Shown here: positions 17,382 through 28,621 of the stretch, one piece after another
Layout: every line of letters begins with the position of its first letter
Position numbering within the stretch: position 1 is the first letter of the stretch
From: Natronospirillum operosum
GTDB lineage: Bacteria; Pseudomonadota; Gammaproteobacteria; Pseudomonadales; Natronospirillaceae
Reading direction: 5' to 3'
Assembly: GCF_004768465.1 (NCBI RefSeq)
Contig: NZ_SRMF01000011.1
Location: 31,575 to 95,574 of the forward strand
DNA: 64,000 bases
Made by a program: the position numbers and the translations under genes
The notes under the pieces: generated by a model
Told to the model about the DNA's origin: nothing
Seen by the model: the letters and a program-made list of their open reading frames with translations, nothing else
The model's database searches: none

Positions 17382-17834
17382 TCAGTCGCGAACGAAGGCG
17401 TTGAACAGCGCCTCCGGGGTGTCTGCTGCCCGCAGTCTGGTCAGTCGGTCATCATCACTGAATCGTTCGGCAATGCGAGACAGCAGCTGCAGATGCTCGT
17501 TGCTGGCTTCCTGCGGGACGACGAGCGCGAACAGCAGATCGACCTTTTTCTGATCCATGGCATCAAAGTCGATGGCTTCGGCCAGACGCACCAGCATCCC
17601 CACGGGTTGCCGGCAGCCCTCCAGCCGGCAGTGGGGAATGGCGACACCATTGCCGAAGCCGGTGGAGCCCAGACGCTCGCGCTCATTGAGACTGGTGAAT
17701 ATCTGATCAGCCTGCAGGCCGGGTTCCGCCTGTTGCAGGTGTTCGCTGATCAGCTCGAGGGCCTTCTTTTTGCTGTTGCCGGGCGCACCCACCAGGGTGC
17801 GCTCGACAGTCAGGATGTGCTCGAGATCGGTCAT
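17382..17834 (-). CDS. ptsN: Nitrogen regulatory EIIA-Ntr protein
   Basis: A 150-residue EIIA-fold regulator of the nitrogen PTS, affecting potassium and nitrogen/carbon balance. The phosphorylated histidine is His68 in GVAIPHCRL. It follows hpf by six bases and precedes rapZ by 15, in the classical rpoN-hpf-ptsN-rapZ-ptsO order. Confidence 0.95.
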   Translation of the reverse strand: MTDLEHILTVERTLVGAPGNSKKKALELISEHLQQAEPGLQADQIFTSLNERERLGSTGFGNGVAIPHCRLEGCRQPVGMLVRLAEAIDFDAMDQKKVDLLFALVVPQEASNEHLQLLSRIAERFSDDDRLTRLRAADTPEALFNAFVRD

Positions 17835-17840
17835 AAAGTA

Positions 17841-18146
17841 TCAGCGGCCATTACCGTGGGCACGGTTGACGGCCTTTTCCTTGTGTTTAAGCAGTTGTCG
17901 GTCCAGTTTGTCGATCATCAGGTCGATGGCCGCATACATGTCGTCATGCTCGGCGTCGGCAAACAGCTGACCGCCCTTGATGTTGACAGAAGATTCGGCT
18001 TTCTGCCGCTGTTTTTCTACGCTCAGGGTCGTCTGCACATTGCTGATCTGATCAAAGTGTCGCTCGAGGCGATCCATCTTGGTGTTGACATACTCACGCA
18101 GAGCGTCAGTCAGTTCCACATGGTGACCACTGATGTTGATTTGCAT
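17841..18146 (-). CDS. hpf: Ribosome hibernation-promoting factor (short form)
   Basis: A 101-residue HPF/YfiA-fold protein that helps form inactive 100S ribosomes in stationary phase. The family start MQINISGHHVELTDALREYV and the KGGQLFADAEHDDMYAAIDLM segment are seen. There is no C-terminal dimerisation extension, so it is the short form. The frame is open upstream to 18296, but the ATG at 18146 begins the conserved domain. It lies 163 bp after rpoN. Confidence 0.94.
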   Translation of the reverse strand: MQINISGHHVELTDALREYVNTKMDRLERHFDQISNVQTTLSVEKQRQKAESSVNIKGGQLFADAEHDDMYAAIDLMIDKLDRQLLKHKEKAVNRAHGNGR

Positions 18147-18309
18147 AGATTGACTCCTTCTGACGGATGTCGTGGCACCGCGATCCACTGGCCTCGGTGC
18201 CGTTGGTTGAACCCTGACCGGACCCGCAGCAGCCAGTTCCGGTCCGTGTCTGAAGCGGCTACCTCTATTGATAAGTGTAGCTGCTTTGCAGATCAACTAC
18301 AGCATTTGA

Positions 18310-19809
18310 TCAGACCAGACTTTTGCGCTCATTTGACGGCGGAATGCCCATGGCCTCCCGGTATTTGGCGATGGTGCGCCGGGCCACGTTAATGCCCTGA
18401 TCCTTGAGCAGGTTGGCGATCTTGCTGTCACTCAGTGGCTTGCGGGTATTCTCCGCATCAACCAGCTTGCGGATCAGCGCCCGGATGGCCGTGGAGGAGC
18501 ATTCGCCGCCGCTGTTGGTGCTGACATGGCTGGAGAAGAAGTACTTGAGTTCGAACACGCCACGCGGTGTGTGCATGTATTTCTGCGTGGTGACACGGGA
18601 GATGGTGGACTCGTGCATCTCGACCGCCTCGGCGATGTCATGCAGGACCAGCGGCTTCATGGCTTCCTCGCCAAACTCGAGGAATCCTTTCTGGTGCTCC
18701 ACAATCTGGGTGGCCACCTTGAGCAGGGTCTCGTTGCGGCTCTGCAGGCTCTTGATGAACCACTTGGCTTCCTGCAGGTTGTCCTTGATATAGGTGTTGT
18801 CGGCACTGTTGTCGGCGCGGCGGATCATGGAGGCGTAGTCACTGTTGACGCGCAGACGGGGGGCAATTTCCGGATTGAGCTCGACGCGCCAGCGCTGACG
18901 CTCCTGATCCTTGGTGACGACGACATCGGGAATGACATACTCGGAGTCGCCACTGGCGATGACGGAACCTGGGCGCGGGTTGGTCTGCTGAATCAGCAAC
19001 AGGGTATCGCGCAGTTGATCTTCCTTGATGCGCATCTTGCGCATGATCTGCTGGTAGTCCTTGCTGACCAGCAGCGCCGTGTGTTCATTGACCAGTTGCA
19101 CCGCCTCCCTGACCAGCGGCGTGCCCTCCGGGAACTGCTGTAGCTGAATGGTCAGGCATTCACTGAGCGTGCGGGCGCAGACACCGGCGGGTTCGAACTG
19201 CTGCAGCCGATGCAGCACGGCCACCATTTCATCCATTTCCAGCGGATCGCCGTCATGGCTCAGGTCATCGACCAGGCCGCTGTGAATGTCTTCCAGCGTC
19301 GATGACAGCAGGCCCGAAGGCTCGACCGAATCGAGAATGGCGCGGGCAATGATCTGGTCGCGCTCACTCATCGGGGTCAGGTTGAGCTGCCACATCAGGT
19401 GGTCGTAGAGGTCATCCCCGGTAACAGTCTGATTCTCGAAGTTGTAGTCATCATCCGGGCCGGGTGCTGACGCCGATGTGGGCGTATGCTGATAGATATC
19501 ATCCCAGTTGCTGTCGACCGCCAGATTCTCCGGTATGCGCTCTTCCCAGTTCAGTTCCGGAGATTCTTCTGTCTGTGCCTCTGCCGCTTCCTGCTGGGCA
19601 TTGCGGTCATAGTCGGTATTGTCCGAGGGCAGGTCGGGTTTCTCGGGGAGCACTTCCTCCTCGACTTCCAGCAGCGGGTTGGAATCCAGTGCTGACTGAA
19701 TTTCCTGCTGCAGATCGAGTGTCGAAAGTTGTAACAGTCGAATAGCCTGTTGCAGTTGCGGCGTCATGGTCAACTGCTGACTCATCTTTAACTGCAGACT
19801 GGTCTTCAT
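18310..19809 (-). CDS. rpoN: RNA polymerase sigma-54 factor
   Basis: A 499-residue sigma-54 that needs AAA+ activators for open-complex formation. Region I (glutamine- and leucine-rich) covers residues 1-50, an acidic region II about 51-115, and the core-binding and HTH regions follow. The RpoN box [10 protein letters not shown] is at about residues 476-485 near the C-terminus. It lies 65 bp after lptB. No bacterial enhancer-binding protein is encoded in the window. Confidence 0.97.
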   Translation of the reverse strand: MKTSLQLKMSQQLTMTPQLQQAIRLLQLSTLDLQQEIQSALDSNPLLEVEEEVLPEKPDLPSDNTDYDRNAQQEAAEAQTEESPELNWEERIPENLAVDSNWDDIYQHTPTSASAPGPDDDYNFENQTVTGDDLYDHLMWQLNLTPMSERDQIIARAILDSVEPSGLLSSTLEDIHSGLVDDLSHDGDPLEMDEMVAVLHRLQQFEPAGVCARTLSECLTIQLQQFPEGTPLVREAVQLVNEHTALLVSKDYQQIMRKMRIKEDQLRDTLLLIQQTNPRPGSVIASGDSEYVIPDVVVTKDQERQRWRVELNPEIAPRLRVNSDYASMIRRADNSADNTYIKDNLQEAKWFIKSLQSRNETLLKVATQIVEHQKGFLEFGEEAMKPLVLHDIAEAVEMHESTISRVTTQKYMHTPRGVFELKYFFSSHVSTNSGGECSSTAIRALIRKLVDAENTRKPLSDSKIANLLKDQGINVARRTIAKYREAMGIPPSNERKSLV

Positions 19810-19874
19810 AATGCTCCTGATACAGCCTCAAGTTGGCCCAGGCTGGTCATGCCAACGGATAATTGAAAACGGGT

Positions 19875-20603
19875 TTACAGGCGGAAGTTTTCGCCCAGAT
19901 AGACTTCGCGAACTTTCTGGTTGGATAGTATATCGTCGGCACCGCCCTCTGCAATTATAGTACCACCTCCAACGATGTAAGCACGCTCGCAGATATCCAG
20001 GGTTTCACGCACATTGTGATCGGTGATGAGTACCCCAATGCCCTTGTCCCGCAAGTGGTAGACAATGCTCTTGATGTCTGTCACCGAAATCGGGTCAACG
20101 CCGGCAAAGGGTTCGTCGAGCAGAATGAAGTCGGGCTCCGAAGCCAGGGCGCGGGCGATTTCGACGCGCCGCCGCTCGCCTCCGGACAGCGCAATGCCCT
20201 GGCTGTCGCGAATATGGGTAATGGTGAACTCCTCCAGCAGCGCTTCCATCTTCTCGCGGCGCTGGGCCCGGGTCAGTTCCTTGCGCAGTTCCAGCACGGC
20301 CATCAGGTTCTGGGCCACGGTCAGCTTGCGAAACACGGACGCTTCCTGCGGCAGATAGCCCAGGCCGAGCCGGGCGCGTTTATGCATCGGCAGGCCGGTG
20401 ATGGAACGGTCATCCAGCAGGATGTCACCGCCGTCGACCGGCACCAGACCAACGATCATGTAGAAGCAGGTGGTCTTGCCGGCGCCGTTGGGACCCAGCA
20501 GGCCGACGACCTCACCGGTGGCTACCGACAGAGACACATCGGTAACAACCCGGCGTTTACCGTATTGCTTCGCAAGATGACGGGCGCTGAGCTGCTTCGG
20601 CAT
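19875..20603 (-). CDS. lptB: LPS export ABC transporter ATP-binding protein
   Basis: A 242-residue ATPase that powers LPS extraction by LptFG and its push across the LptCAD bridge. Walker [10 protein letters not shown] (residues 37-45), signature [15 protein letters not shown] and Walker [13 protein letters not shown] are all intact. Its start lies 47 bases inside the end of lptA. LptF, LptG and LptD are not in the window. Confidence 0.97.
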   Translation of the reverse strand: MPKQLSARHLAKQYGKRRVVTDVSLSVATGEVVGLLGPNGAGKTTCFYMIVGLVPVDGGDILLDDRSITGLPMHKRARLGLGYLPQEASVFRKLTVAQNLMAVLELRKELTRAQRREKMEALLEEFTITHIRDSQGIALSGGERRRVEIARALASEPDFILLDEPFAGVDPISVTDIKSIVYHLRDKGIGVLITDHNVRETLDICERAYIVGGGTIIAEGGADDILSNQKVREVYLGENFRL

Positions 20604-21159
20604 CGGGGCTGAGTTCCTCTTCTGTGTCTTCGGAGTCGGGGATCAGACACATGCTGACCCGCGCCCCGGTGGAACCGTCCGGGGCCTGACGGTCGGATTC
20701 GAATTCCTCTGTTTCCAGGTCGTAGCGGATGTAATGGGCGGTCACCAGATTGCGGCCCTGCTGCAGTCGGGCTTCTCCGGTAGCGGTGATATAGCCTGCT
20801 TCAGCATCATAGATGACCTCGTGCCCGAACAGATGGGTGTAGGGCTGATCTTCCTGCAGACGGTCCGAAACCCGGGCCGGTTCCGCGCCGAAGGCCTCCA
20901 TGCGCCGGACCTCGTTGGTGTCCGTGCGGTAGATGCGGACCTCGTCGCCGACAATGATCATGGCGCCCTGGGTGATGCGAACATCACCCAGATAGACGAT
21001 TTCATTGGCGGCTAGGTTACCCCGGTTGCGGTCTGCCTCTATATCGATCGGCAGCTCCCGGTCGCCGGGCAGCGCACTGACGCCGGCCGCCAGACCCCCG
21101 AGCACAAGGGCTGCGGCCAGTGGGCGTGCCAGCCAGTGCCGGCTGCGCTCAGCGGTCAT
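20557..21159 (-). CDS. lptA: LPS export periplasmic bridge protein LptA
   Basis: A 200-residue exported OstA-fold protein linking LptC to LptD. It has a Sec signal peptide of about 27 residues, then the [27 protein letters not shown] beta-jellyroll start. A long acidic tail follows the usual domain ([16 protein letters not shown]) and is encoded where the frame overlaps lptB, so the tail may exist only because the frame runs on. The ATG at 21159 overlaps the lptC end by 11 bases. Confidence 0.92.
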   Translation of the reverse strand: MTAERSRHWLARPLAAALVLGGLAAGVSALPGDRELPIDIEADRNRGNLAANEIVYLGDVRITQGAMIIVGDEVRIYRTDTNEVRRMEAFGAEPARVSDRLQEDQPYTHLFGHEVIYDAEAGYITATGEARLQQGRNLVTAHYIRYDLETEEFESDRQAPDGSTGARVSMCLIPDSEDTEEELSPDAEAAQRPSSCEAIR

Positions 21160-21721
21160 CTTGCGCCGACTCCGGAATGATGCGGGTACGCACGTCCTCA
21201 TGCAGTTCGAACTCCTGCGCGGTAAAATTCAGGGTCATGCCAACGGCTGTGGTGAACAGCCGGTCCGTCTGTTCGATCCGGACCGGCCATTGCGTTTGTG
21301 CTATGTCCGACAGCGTATCATATTCCAGATACTCCGTATGGATCAGTGCCGCGTCAGCGGCACCCGGGTTGTTGATGATCAGTACATTGTCAGACAGCGT
21401 CCACAGGTTGCCTGCCAGCAGCTCGGCAAAGTCGGCCCTCAGTTCCTGCTGGTCGTCGTCCCGTTGTTGCCAGAGCTGCGGCAGCACCAGCTCCAGGCGG
21501 TCATCAGCTTCAAAATAGCGCGCCTGCGAAGCATGCAGGGTGGAACGCCAGGTGCCATCCGCTGCCGTGGTGATCTGGCGCAGGCCGTCCATGATCAACT
21601 GGGGCGGAGTGGCGGTTGGCTCATCCGTCTCGGGCGGCGCGTCGGGTGTCTGCCAGTTGAGCAGCAGGATGCCGATACCCACTGCCAGGGCGGCAAACAG
21701 GAGGGCCAGCCAGCGGCTCAT
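21149..21721 (-). CDS. lptC: LPS export inner-membrane protein LptC
   Basis: A 190-residue bitopic protein with one N-terminal helix (residues about 3-20) and a periplasmic OstA-like domain (SQARYFEADDRLELVLPQLW). It takes LPS from LptBFG and passes it to LptA. Its ATG shares one base with the kdsD stop (TGATG). In many gammaproteobacteria kdsC lies between these two genes; here it does not. Confidence 0.92.
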   Translation of the reverse strand: MSRWLALLFAALAVGIGILLLNWQTPDAPPETDEPTATPPQLIMDGLRQITTAADGTWRSTLHASQARYFEADDRLELVLPQLWQQRDDDQQELRADFAELLAGNLWTLSDNVLIINNPGAADAALIHTEYLEYDTLSDIAQTQWPVRIEQTDRLFTTAVGMTLNFTAQEFELHEDVRTRIIPESAQDDR

Positions 21722-22695
21722 CAGGCGACTCCGGCACGCAGGAGGTCATGCATGTGAACCACGCCCAGTATGGGGCCATCCTGTTCGGCAACAATCAGTG
21801 ACGTGATCTGCGCCTGCTCCATGCGGAACAGGGCCTCGGCCGCCAGCGCACCCGGATCAATGGTTTTGCCCCCGGAGTGCATGACATCCCGGATACGGGC
21901 ACTGTGCAGGTCCAACTGCCGCTCGAAGGTGCGCCGCAGATCGCCGTCGGTGTAGACTCCGAGCAGGTGGCCTTCAGTGCTGGTAATGGTGGTCATGCCC
22001 ATGCCCTTGCGGGTCATCTCCAGCAGGGCTTCCTGCAACGAGGCGTCGGCACCGACACGCGGCACCCGGTCGCCGGTCTGCATGATATCGGCGACTTTGA
22101 GCAACAGACGTTTGCCCAGGCTGCCGCCGGGATGAGAAAAGGCGAAATCTTCGGCCGAGAAACCGCGCGCTTCCAGCAGGGCGATCGCCAGGGCGTCACC
22201 CAGAACCAGGGCCGTGGTGGTGCTGGAGGTGGGCGCCAGGTTCAGCGGGCAGGCCTCGACATCCACACCGCTGTCGAGGGCAGCGTCGGCTTCCTGCCCC
22301 AGGGTGGACTCGACCTGGCCGGTGATCGCGATGACACCGATGCCCAGCCGCTTGATGGCGGGCAGCAGGGCGATGATTTCGTGGGTTTCACCGCTGTTGG
22401 ACAGGGCAATGATGATGTCCTGGCGCGTGATCATGCCCAGATCACCATGGCTGGCCTCACCGGGATGCATGAAGAAGGACGGGGTGCCGGTACTGGCCAG
22501 GGTGGCGGCAATCTTGTTGCCCACATGACCGGATTTGCCCATGCCGGTGACCACCACGCGCCCCCGGGTTTGCAGAATCAGCTCGCAGGCCCTGATGAAC
22601 TGTTCATCCAGGCGTTCTGTCAGTGCCGTCAGGGCCTCGGCTTCCATGGTGATGGTCCGTCGCGCGGCCGTCAGGTAGTCGTGGTTGGAGGTCAT
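21721..22695 (-). CDS. kdsD: Arabinose-5-phosphate isomerase
   Basis: Converts ribulose 5-phosphate to arabinose 5-phosphate, the first step to KDO for LPS. It is 324 residues: an N-terminal SIS domain (VVVTGMGKSGHVGNKIAATLASTGTP) and two CBS domains from about residue 205 (IMQTGDRVP and VMHSGGKTID starts). It overlaps yrbG upstream (ATGA) and lptC downstream (TGATG). Confidence 0.96.
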   Translation of the reverse strand: MTSNHDYLTAARRTITMEAEALTALTERLDEQFIRACELILQTRGRVVVTGMGKSGHVGNKIAATLASTGTPSFFMHPGEASHGDLGMITRQDIIIALSNSGETHEIIALLPAIKRLGIGVIAITGQVESTLGQEADAALDSGVDVEACPLNLAPTSSTTTALVLGDALAIALLEARGFSAEDFAFSHPGGSLGKRLLLKVADIMQTGDRVPRVGADASLQEALLEMTRKGMGMTTITSTEGHLLGVYTDGDLRRTFERQLDLHSARIRDVMHSGGKTIDPGALAAEALFRMEQAQITSLIVAEQDGPILGVVHMHDLLRAGVA

Positions 22696-23666
22696 GCAAT
22701 CAGGGCCCTGTAGTTGAGTAGCAGGTAAAGTCCGTACAGTGCGAGCAATGGCAAGGCATAGATGCGTGGTATGGGTTGTCGGCGGCGGCTGTAGACCGCA
22801 ATCAGCAGCAACAGCAGGCCTCCGGTCAGCAGCAAGAACACATAGTCACGTTGCCAGACGGCCGCGTCCAGCGGCCCGGGTCCTATCATACCAGCAACCC
22901 CGATCACGGCGAATATATTGAATACATTCGAGCCCAGAAGATTGCCCAGCGTCATGCCGTGATGCCGTTTCAGTGTACTGCTGATCGCGGTGGCCAGTTC
23001 CGGCAGGCTGGTGCCGAGCGCCACTATGGTGGCGCCGATCACCAGTTCGTTGAGGCCCAACTGGCGGGCTGTGGAAACGGCGCCCCAGACCAGAAGCTGG
23101 GCGCCGGCCAGCAGCAGCACAAGGGTGAACACCAGTACCGCGGACAGCCGCCAGGGCGAACCGGTCGCGGTCAGCTCGCCGACGGCAGTTTGCTGCAGCT
23201 CTCTGGCCAGCCGGCGATCCCGGCGCGCCTGATGCGCCGTGCCGGCCAGAAAGACCAGCAGCCCGAACAGCAGCAGGCCCGCTTCCGGGCGCTGCAGATG
23301 CAGATCGTAGAGCGCCACGCCCAGCGCGGCCATGGCCAGCAGCAGGGCAATGGACTGCCGGCCAGCCAGACCCGGCATGGCCGGCTGGGCCGCCAGGATC
23401 AGGACCAGCCCCAGGACCAGGCCGATATTGGCAATATTGGACCCCTGAGCATTGCCCAGAGCCACACCCAGGCTGCCCTGCCAGGCCGCGCTGCCGGAGA
23501 CCAATACTTCCGGGGCGCTGGTGCCGAGGGCCACCACGGTGAGCCCCACCGCCAGTGACGATACACCCAGGCGCAACGACAGCGCCGCCGCCGCCGCAAC
23601 GAAGCGATCGGCGCTCCAGATCAGCACCACCAGCCCGGCGCCAAAGGCCAGCATTGGAATAAGCAT
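22692..23666 (-). CDS. yrbG: Calcium/sodium antiporter (YrbG family)
   Basis: A 324-residue inner-membrane exchanger with two inverted Na_Ca_ex repeats. The paired ion-site motifs VALGTSAPEVLVS (about residue 46) and VALGTSLPELATAIS (about residue 220) are both present, with about ten membrane helices. The frame opens upstream to 23756, but the ATG at 23666 fits the family. It heads the kdsD-lpt operon as in E. coli and is divergent from ibaG. Confidence 0.92.
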   Translation of the reverse strand: MLIPMLAFGAGLVVLIWSADRFVAAAAALSLRLGVSSLAVGLTVVALGTSAPEVLVSGSAAWQGSLGVALGNAQGSNIANIGLVLGLVLILAAQPAMPGLAGRQSIALLLAMAALGVALYDLHLQRPEAGLLLFGLLVFLAGTAHQARRDRRLARELQQTAVGELTATGSPWRLSAVLVFTLVLLLAGAQLLVWGAVSTARQLGLNELVIGATIVALGTSLPELATAISSTLKRHHGMTLGNLLGSNVFNIFAVIGVAGMIGPGPLDAAVWQRDYVFLLLTGGLLLLLIAVYSRRRQPIPRIYALPLLALYGLYLLLNYRALIA

Positions 23667-23739
23667 GGGTTCAGTCCAGCCAGTCGTGACCAAAGGCCGC
23701 ATTAGACGGTAATTCGGGGGTAACCTGCAACTGCTCCGG

Positions 23740-23768
23740 TGGTGAACGGAGCGCATTTACCCTATAAT
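23740..23768 (+). promoter_or_regulatory. Sigma-70-like promoter for ibaG-murA
   Basis: A perfect TATAAT at 23763-23768 stands 28 bases before the ibaG ATG. The -35 region is weak (TGGTGA, 17 bp upstream). Confidence 0.5.
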
Positions 23769-23796
23769 GCCAGCCCTTTTATCAGTGAGGTGTGCC

Positions 23797-25285
<1,489 letters not shown>

Positions 25286-25307
25286 GCAGGAGTACAGAGC
25301 GGCTATC

Positions 25308-25970
25308 ATGATTGACCAGGCCTCAGGTTCACCCATCACCATTGCACTCTCCAAGGGGCGCATATTGAAGGAAACGCTGCCGCTGCTGGCGCAGGCGGGT
25401 ATTGAACCCGCCGAGAACATCCATACCAGTCGCAAGCTGATATTCGAAACCAATCAGCCCGGGGTGCGACTGATCGTGATCCGGGCCACTGACGTACCCA
25501 CCTATGTGGAGTACGGAGTGGCTGATCTGGGCGTTTCCGGCAAGGACGTGCTGATGGAGCACGGCGCGCAGGAAATGTACGAGCTGCTGGACCTGAACAT
25601 CGCCCGCTGCCGGCTGATGACGGCGGCCCTGAAAGGGCATGTGATGCCGGAAGGGCGCATGCGGGTGGCGACCAAATTCGTCCAGGTGGCCCGGCGCTAT
25701 TACGCCGAAAAGGGTCGGCAGGTCGACATCATCAAGCTGTATGGCGGCATGGAGCTGGCTCCCATTCTGGATCTGGCCGACTGTATCGTCGATATCGTCG
25801 ACACAGGCGGCACGCTGCGTGCCAATGGCCTGGAGCCGCTGGACCATATTGCCGACATATCCACCCGCCTGGTGGCATCCAGAGCCGGATACAAGACCAA
25901 GGCTGCACGCCTGCAGCCGATTGTCGATCAGTTGCAGCGCGCGGTCAGTCAGGCCGGCAAGGCAGCCTGA
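25308..25970 (+). CDS. hisG: ATP phosphoribosyltransferase, short (HisZ-dependent) form
   Basis: First step of histidine synthesis, joining ATP and PRPP. At 220 residues it lacks the C-terminal regulatory domain of the long form, so a HisZ partner should exist elsewhere in the genome. Typical segments are [27 protein letters not shown] and the PRPP loop [14 protein letters not shown]. It starts a hisG-hisD-hisC run downstream of murA. Confidence 0.96.
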   Translation: MIDQASGSPITIALSKGRILKETLPLLAQAGIEPAENIHTSRKLIFETNQPGVRLIVIRATDVPTYVEYGVADLGVSGKDVLMEHGAQEMYELLDLNIARCRLMTAALKGHVMPEGRMRVATKFVQVARRYYAEKGRQVDIIKLYGGMELAPILDLADCIVDIVDTGGTLRANGLEPLDHIADISTRLVASRAGYKTKAARLQPIVDQLQRAVSQAGKAA

Positions 25971-26012
25971 TTCAACCTTTCAGCACGCCTCAAGTGAGGG
26001 TACGAGCAGAAG

Positions 26013-27326
26013 ATGAGCACCGAGAAAACGCTGATTCAACGACTGAATGCCGCCGACGCCGACTTCCCGGCCGCGCTGCAGAAACTGGTGGCCTGGGAAG
26101 GCGTGTCCGATGCTGCCGTCAATCAGACCGTGCAGAACATCATTGCCGATGTGCGGCGGCGCGGCGATGCCGCCGTCATCGAATACACCAACAAGTTCGA
26201 TCGCACCGAGTTCACCGACATGAGCGCCATGACGCTCGAGCGCGCCGATCTGGAAGCCGCCTGGGGGCGCCTGTCCACGACCCTGCAGCAGGCGCTGGAG
26301 ATTGCCGTCGCCCGGGTGCGGGAGTTTCACCAGCGGCAGTGCCAGACCGACTGGCAGTATACGGATGCCTCCGGCACTGTGCTCGGCCAGCGGGTCACCC
26401 CGGTCGACCGCGTCGGTGTCTACGTACCGGGTGGCTCGGCACCGCTGGCCAGCTCGGTAGTGATGACGGCGGTCACGGCCAAGGTGGCCGGGGTGCCGGA
26501 AGTCATCATGGCGCACCCGACCCCGGACGGTGATATGCAGGATTTCGTGCTGGCTGCGGCTTATCTTTCCGGAGTCGATCGGGTCATTACCATGGGTGGC
26601 GCGCAGGCCATTGCCGCTCTGGCCTATGGCACCGAAACCATCCCGGGCGTCGACAAGATAGTGGGGCCGGGCAACATCTATGTGGCCACCGCCAAGCGCT
26701 ATGTATTCGGTCAGGTCGGCATCGACATGATTGCCGGCCCGTCGGAGATTCTGGTGGTCTGTGACGGCAAGACCGACCCCGACTGGATTGCCATGGACCT
26801 GTTTTCGCAGGCCGAGCATGACCCGGATGCGCAGGCCATTCTGGTGTCGCCGGACGCCGACTTTCTGGATCAGGTGGCTGCCTCCATAGACCGTCAGTTG
26901 CCGACGCTGGAGCGCGCCGCCATCGCCCGGCAGTCATTGACCGAGCGCGGTGCCCTGATTCTGGTACGTGACCTGGAGCAAGCCATGGACGTGGTCAATC
27001 AGGTGGCCCCCGAGCACCTGGAGCTGAGCGTCGAGGACCCGGAGCAGTATCTGCCCCGCATCCGCCACGCCGGCGCCATCTTCCTCGGCCGCTACACCTC
27101 GGAAGCCCTAGGTGACTATGTGGCCGGGCCGAACCACGTGTTGCCGACATCGGGTACCGCCCGTTTCAGCTCGCCGCTGGGCGTCTATGACTTCCAGAAG
27201 AAGACTTCCATTATCCAGTGCACGGCCGATTCTGCGTCGGAACTGGGGCGCGCGGCCGGACCCCTGGCGCGCGGCGAGCAATTGACAGCACACGCACGCA
27301 GTGCCGAACTGCGGATCAAAGACTGA
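26013..27326 (+). CDS. hisD: Histidinol dehydrogenase
   Basis: Zinc enzyme that oxidises L-histidinol to L-histidine in two NAD-dependent steps. The 437-residue protein has the signatures [42 protein letters not shown] with a zinc ligand, and [13 protein letters not shown]. Its end lies 13 bases before the hisC start. Confidence 0.97.
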   Translation: MSTEKTLIQRLNAADADFPAALQKLVAWEGVSDAAVNQTVQNIIADVRRRGDAAVIEYTNKFDRTEFTDMSAMTLERADLEAAWGRLSTTLQQALEIAVARVREFHQRQCQTDWQYTDASGTVLGQRVTPVDRVGVYVPGGSAPLASSVVMTAVTAKVAGVPEVIMAHPTPDGDMQDFVLAAAYLSGVDRVITMGGAQAIAALAYGTETIPGVDKIVGPGNIYVATAKRYVFGQVGIDMIAGPSEILVVCDGKTDPDWIAMDLFSQAEHDPDAQAILVSPDADFLDQVAASIDRQLPTLERAAIARQSLTERGALILVRDLEQAMDVVNQVAPEHLELSVEDPEQYLPRIRHAGAIFLGRYTSEALGDYVAGPNHVLPTSGTARFSSPLGVYDFQKKTSIIQCTADSASELGRAAGPLARGEQLTAHARSAELRIKD

Positions 27327-27339
27327 GGTTTTGCGGATT

Positions 27340-28446
27340 ATGACAGCGCACCGTTTGGACAGCGATCAGCTGGAACGACAGATTGAACGCTGGATCCGCC
27401 CCGATATTCAGCGGCAGAAAGCCTATCCGGTGCCTTCTGCAGCCGGGCTGATCAAGCTGGATGCCATGGAGAACCCCTACATCTGGCCGGAGGACATGCG
27501 GCTGGCCTGGGCCGACACCCTGCGCGAAGTGGCCCTGAATCGCTACCCTTCGGCAGCCGCGGACGAGCTCAAGGCCGATCTGCGCGCCCGCTTCGGGCTG
27601 CGTGCGGAATACGACCTGCTGCTGGGCAATGGTTCGGATGAAATCATCCAGCTGATCATGATGGCGGTATCCGGCCCGGATCGGGTGGTGATGGCGCCCC
27701 AGCCGGGTTTCGTCATGTTCCGCATGATTGCCGGCTTTCTGCACCTGGATTTTGTAGGGGTGGATCTGGATGCCAACTTCGAACTGGACATGCCGAAGCT
27801 GCTGCAGACCATAGAGGCAGAACAGCCGGCCGTGATCTTCCTGGCCCAGCCCAACAACCCGACCGGCAACCTCTGGGGCACGGAGCAGTTGCGGCGGGTC
27901 ATCGAGGCCGCACCTGGGCTGGTGGTGATCGATGAAGCCTACACAGCCTTCACCGAGGCCGACTATCTGTACCTGCTGGACGACTACGAACATCTGCTGA
28001 TCATGCGCACCCTGTCCAAGGTCGGACTGGCCGGGTTGCGTCTGGGCGTGCTGATGGGCCGTCCGGCCTGGCTGGAACAGATCGACAAGCTGCGCCTGCC
28101 GTACAACATCAATGTGCTGACGCAGGCCAGTGCCCGCTTCGCCCTGGACCACTATGACGTTCTGGCCGAGCAGACAGCGCGCATCTGCAGTGAACGCGAG
28201 CGGCTTTACAAGGCACTGCAGGCGCTGCCGCTGGAGAAAGTCTGGCCGTCGGAAGCCAACTTCCTGCTGGTACGCACGCCGGAAGGGCGCGCCCGCGCCT
28301 GGTTCGATCAGTGCCGCGCCGAAGGCGTGCTGGTCAAGTGCCTGGATGGCAGCCATCCTCTGCTGCGTGACTGCCTGCGCCTGACCGTGGGTACGCCGGA
28401 AGAAAACGCAGCGCTGTTGGCCGCCCTGAGTACCTGCCCGGCCTGA
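27340..28446 (+). CDS. hisC: Histidinol-phosphate aminotransferase
   Basis: PLP enzyme of histidine synthesis. It is 368 residues of fold-type I aminotransferase: Asp198 and Tyr201 in VVIDEAYTAF, the Schiff-base Lys227 in RTLSKVGLAGLRLG, and PNNPTGN. The frame opens upstream inside hisD, but the ATG at 27340 matches the family start. The stop codon sits inside a small GC hairpin (CCGGC-CTGA-GCCGG, 28438-28451). Confidence 0.95.
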   Translation: MTAHRLDSDQLERQIERWIRPDIQRQKAYPVPSAAGLIKLDAMENPYIWPEDMRLAWADTLREVALNRYPSAAADELKADLRARFGLRAEYDLLLGNGSDEIIQLIMMAVSGPDRVVMAPQPGFVMFRMIAGFLHLDFVGVDLDANFELDMPKLLQTIEAEQPAVIFLAQPNNPTGNLWGTEQLRRVIEAAPGLVVIDEAYTAFTEADYLYLLDDYEHLLIMRTLSKVGLAGLRLGVLMGRPAWLEQIDKLRLPYNINVLTQASARFALDHYDVLAEQTARICSERERLYKALQALPLEKVWPSEANFLLVRTPEGRARAWFDQCRAEGVLVKCLDGSHPLLRDCLRLTVGTPEENAALLAALSTCPA

Positions 28447-28473
28447 GCCGGCGGCCCTCCGCAGCTCTCCCGC

Positions 28474-28494
28474 CCCGGGGTTCGAATACCCGGG
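28474..28494. other. GC-rich hairpin downstream of hisC
   Basis: CCCGGG at 28474-28479 and again at 28489-28494 can pair around a GTTCGAATA loop in the 175-bp gap between hisC and malZ. No T run follows. The loop resembles a tRNA T-loop, but no tRNA can be built around it. Confidence 0.35.
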
Positions 28495-28621
28495 CCGGGG
28501 GTGTAGCGCCGGTCGAGGGTCTGAGTTGGGCCTGATGCTGCCAATTCAATCTGACCCTGCCGCCGCAAAGCCGTTAGCCTGCTCTGCCTGTGATTGCCCG
28601 CAAGCAGAATAAGGAACCAGC

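Noticed and set aside
17052..18392. Long open frame antisense to rapZ-ptsN-hpf
   Set aside because: It crosses three well-supported genes on the other strand and lacks any motif.
28474..28494. tRNA T-arm-like motif GGTTCGAATACC
   Set aside because: Position 61 is not C and no acceptor, D or anticodon stems can be built within 90 bases on either strand; the upstream part would fall in hisC.
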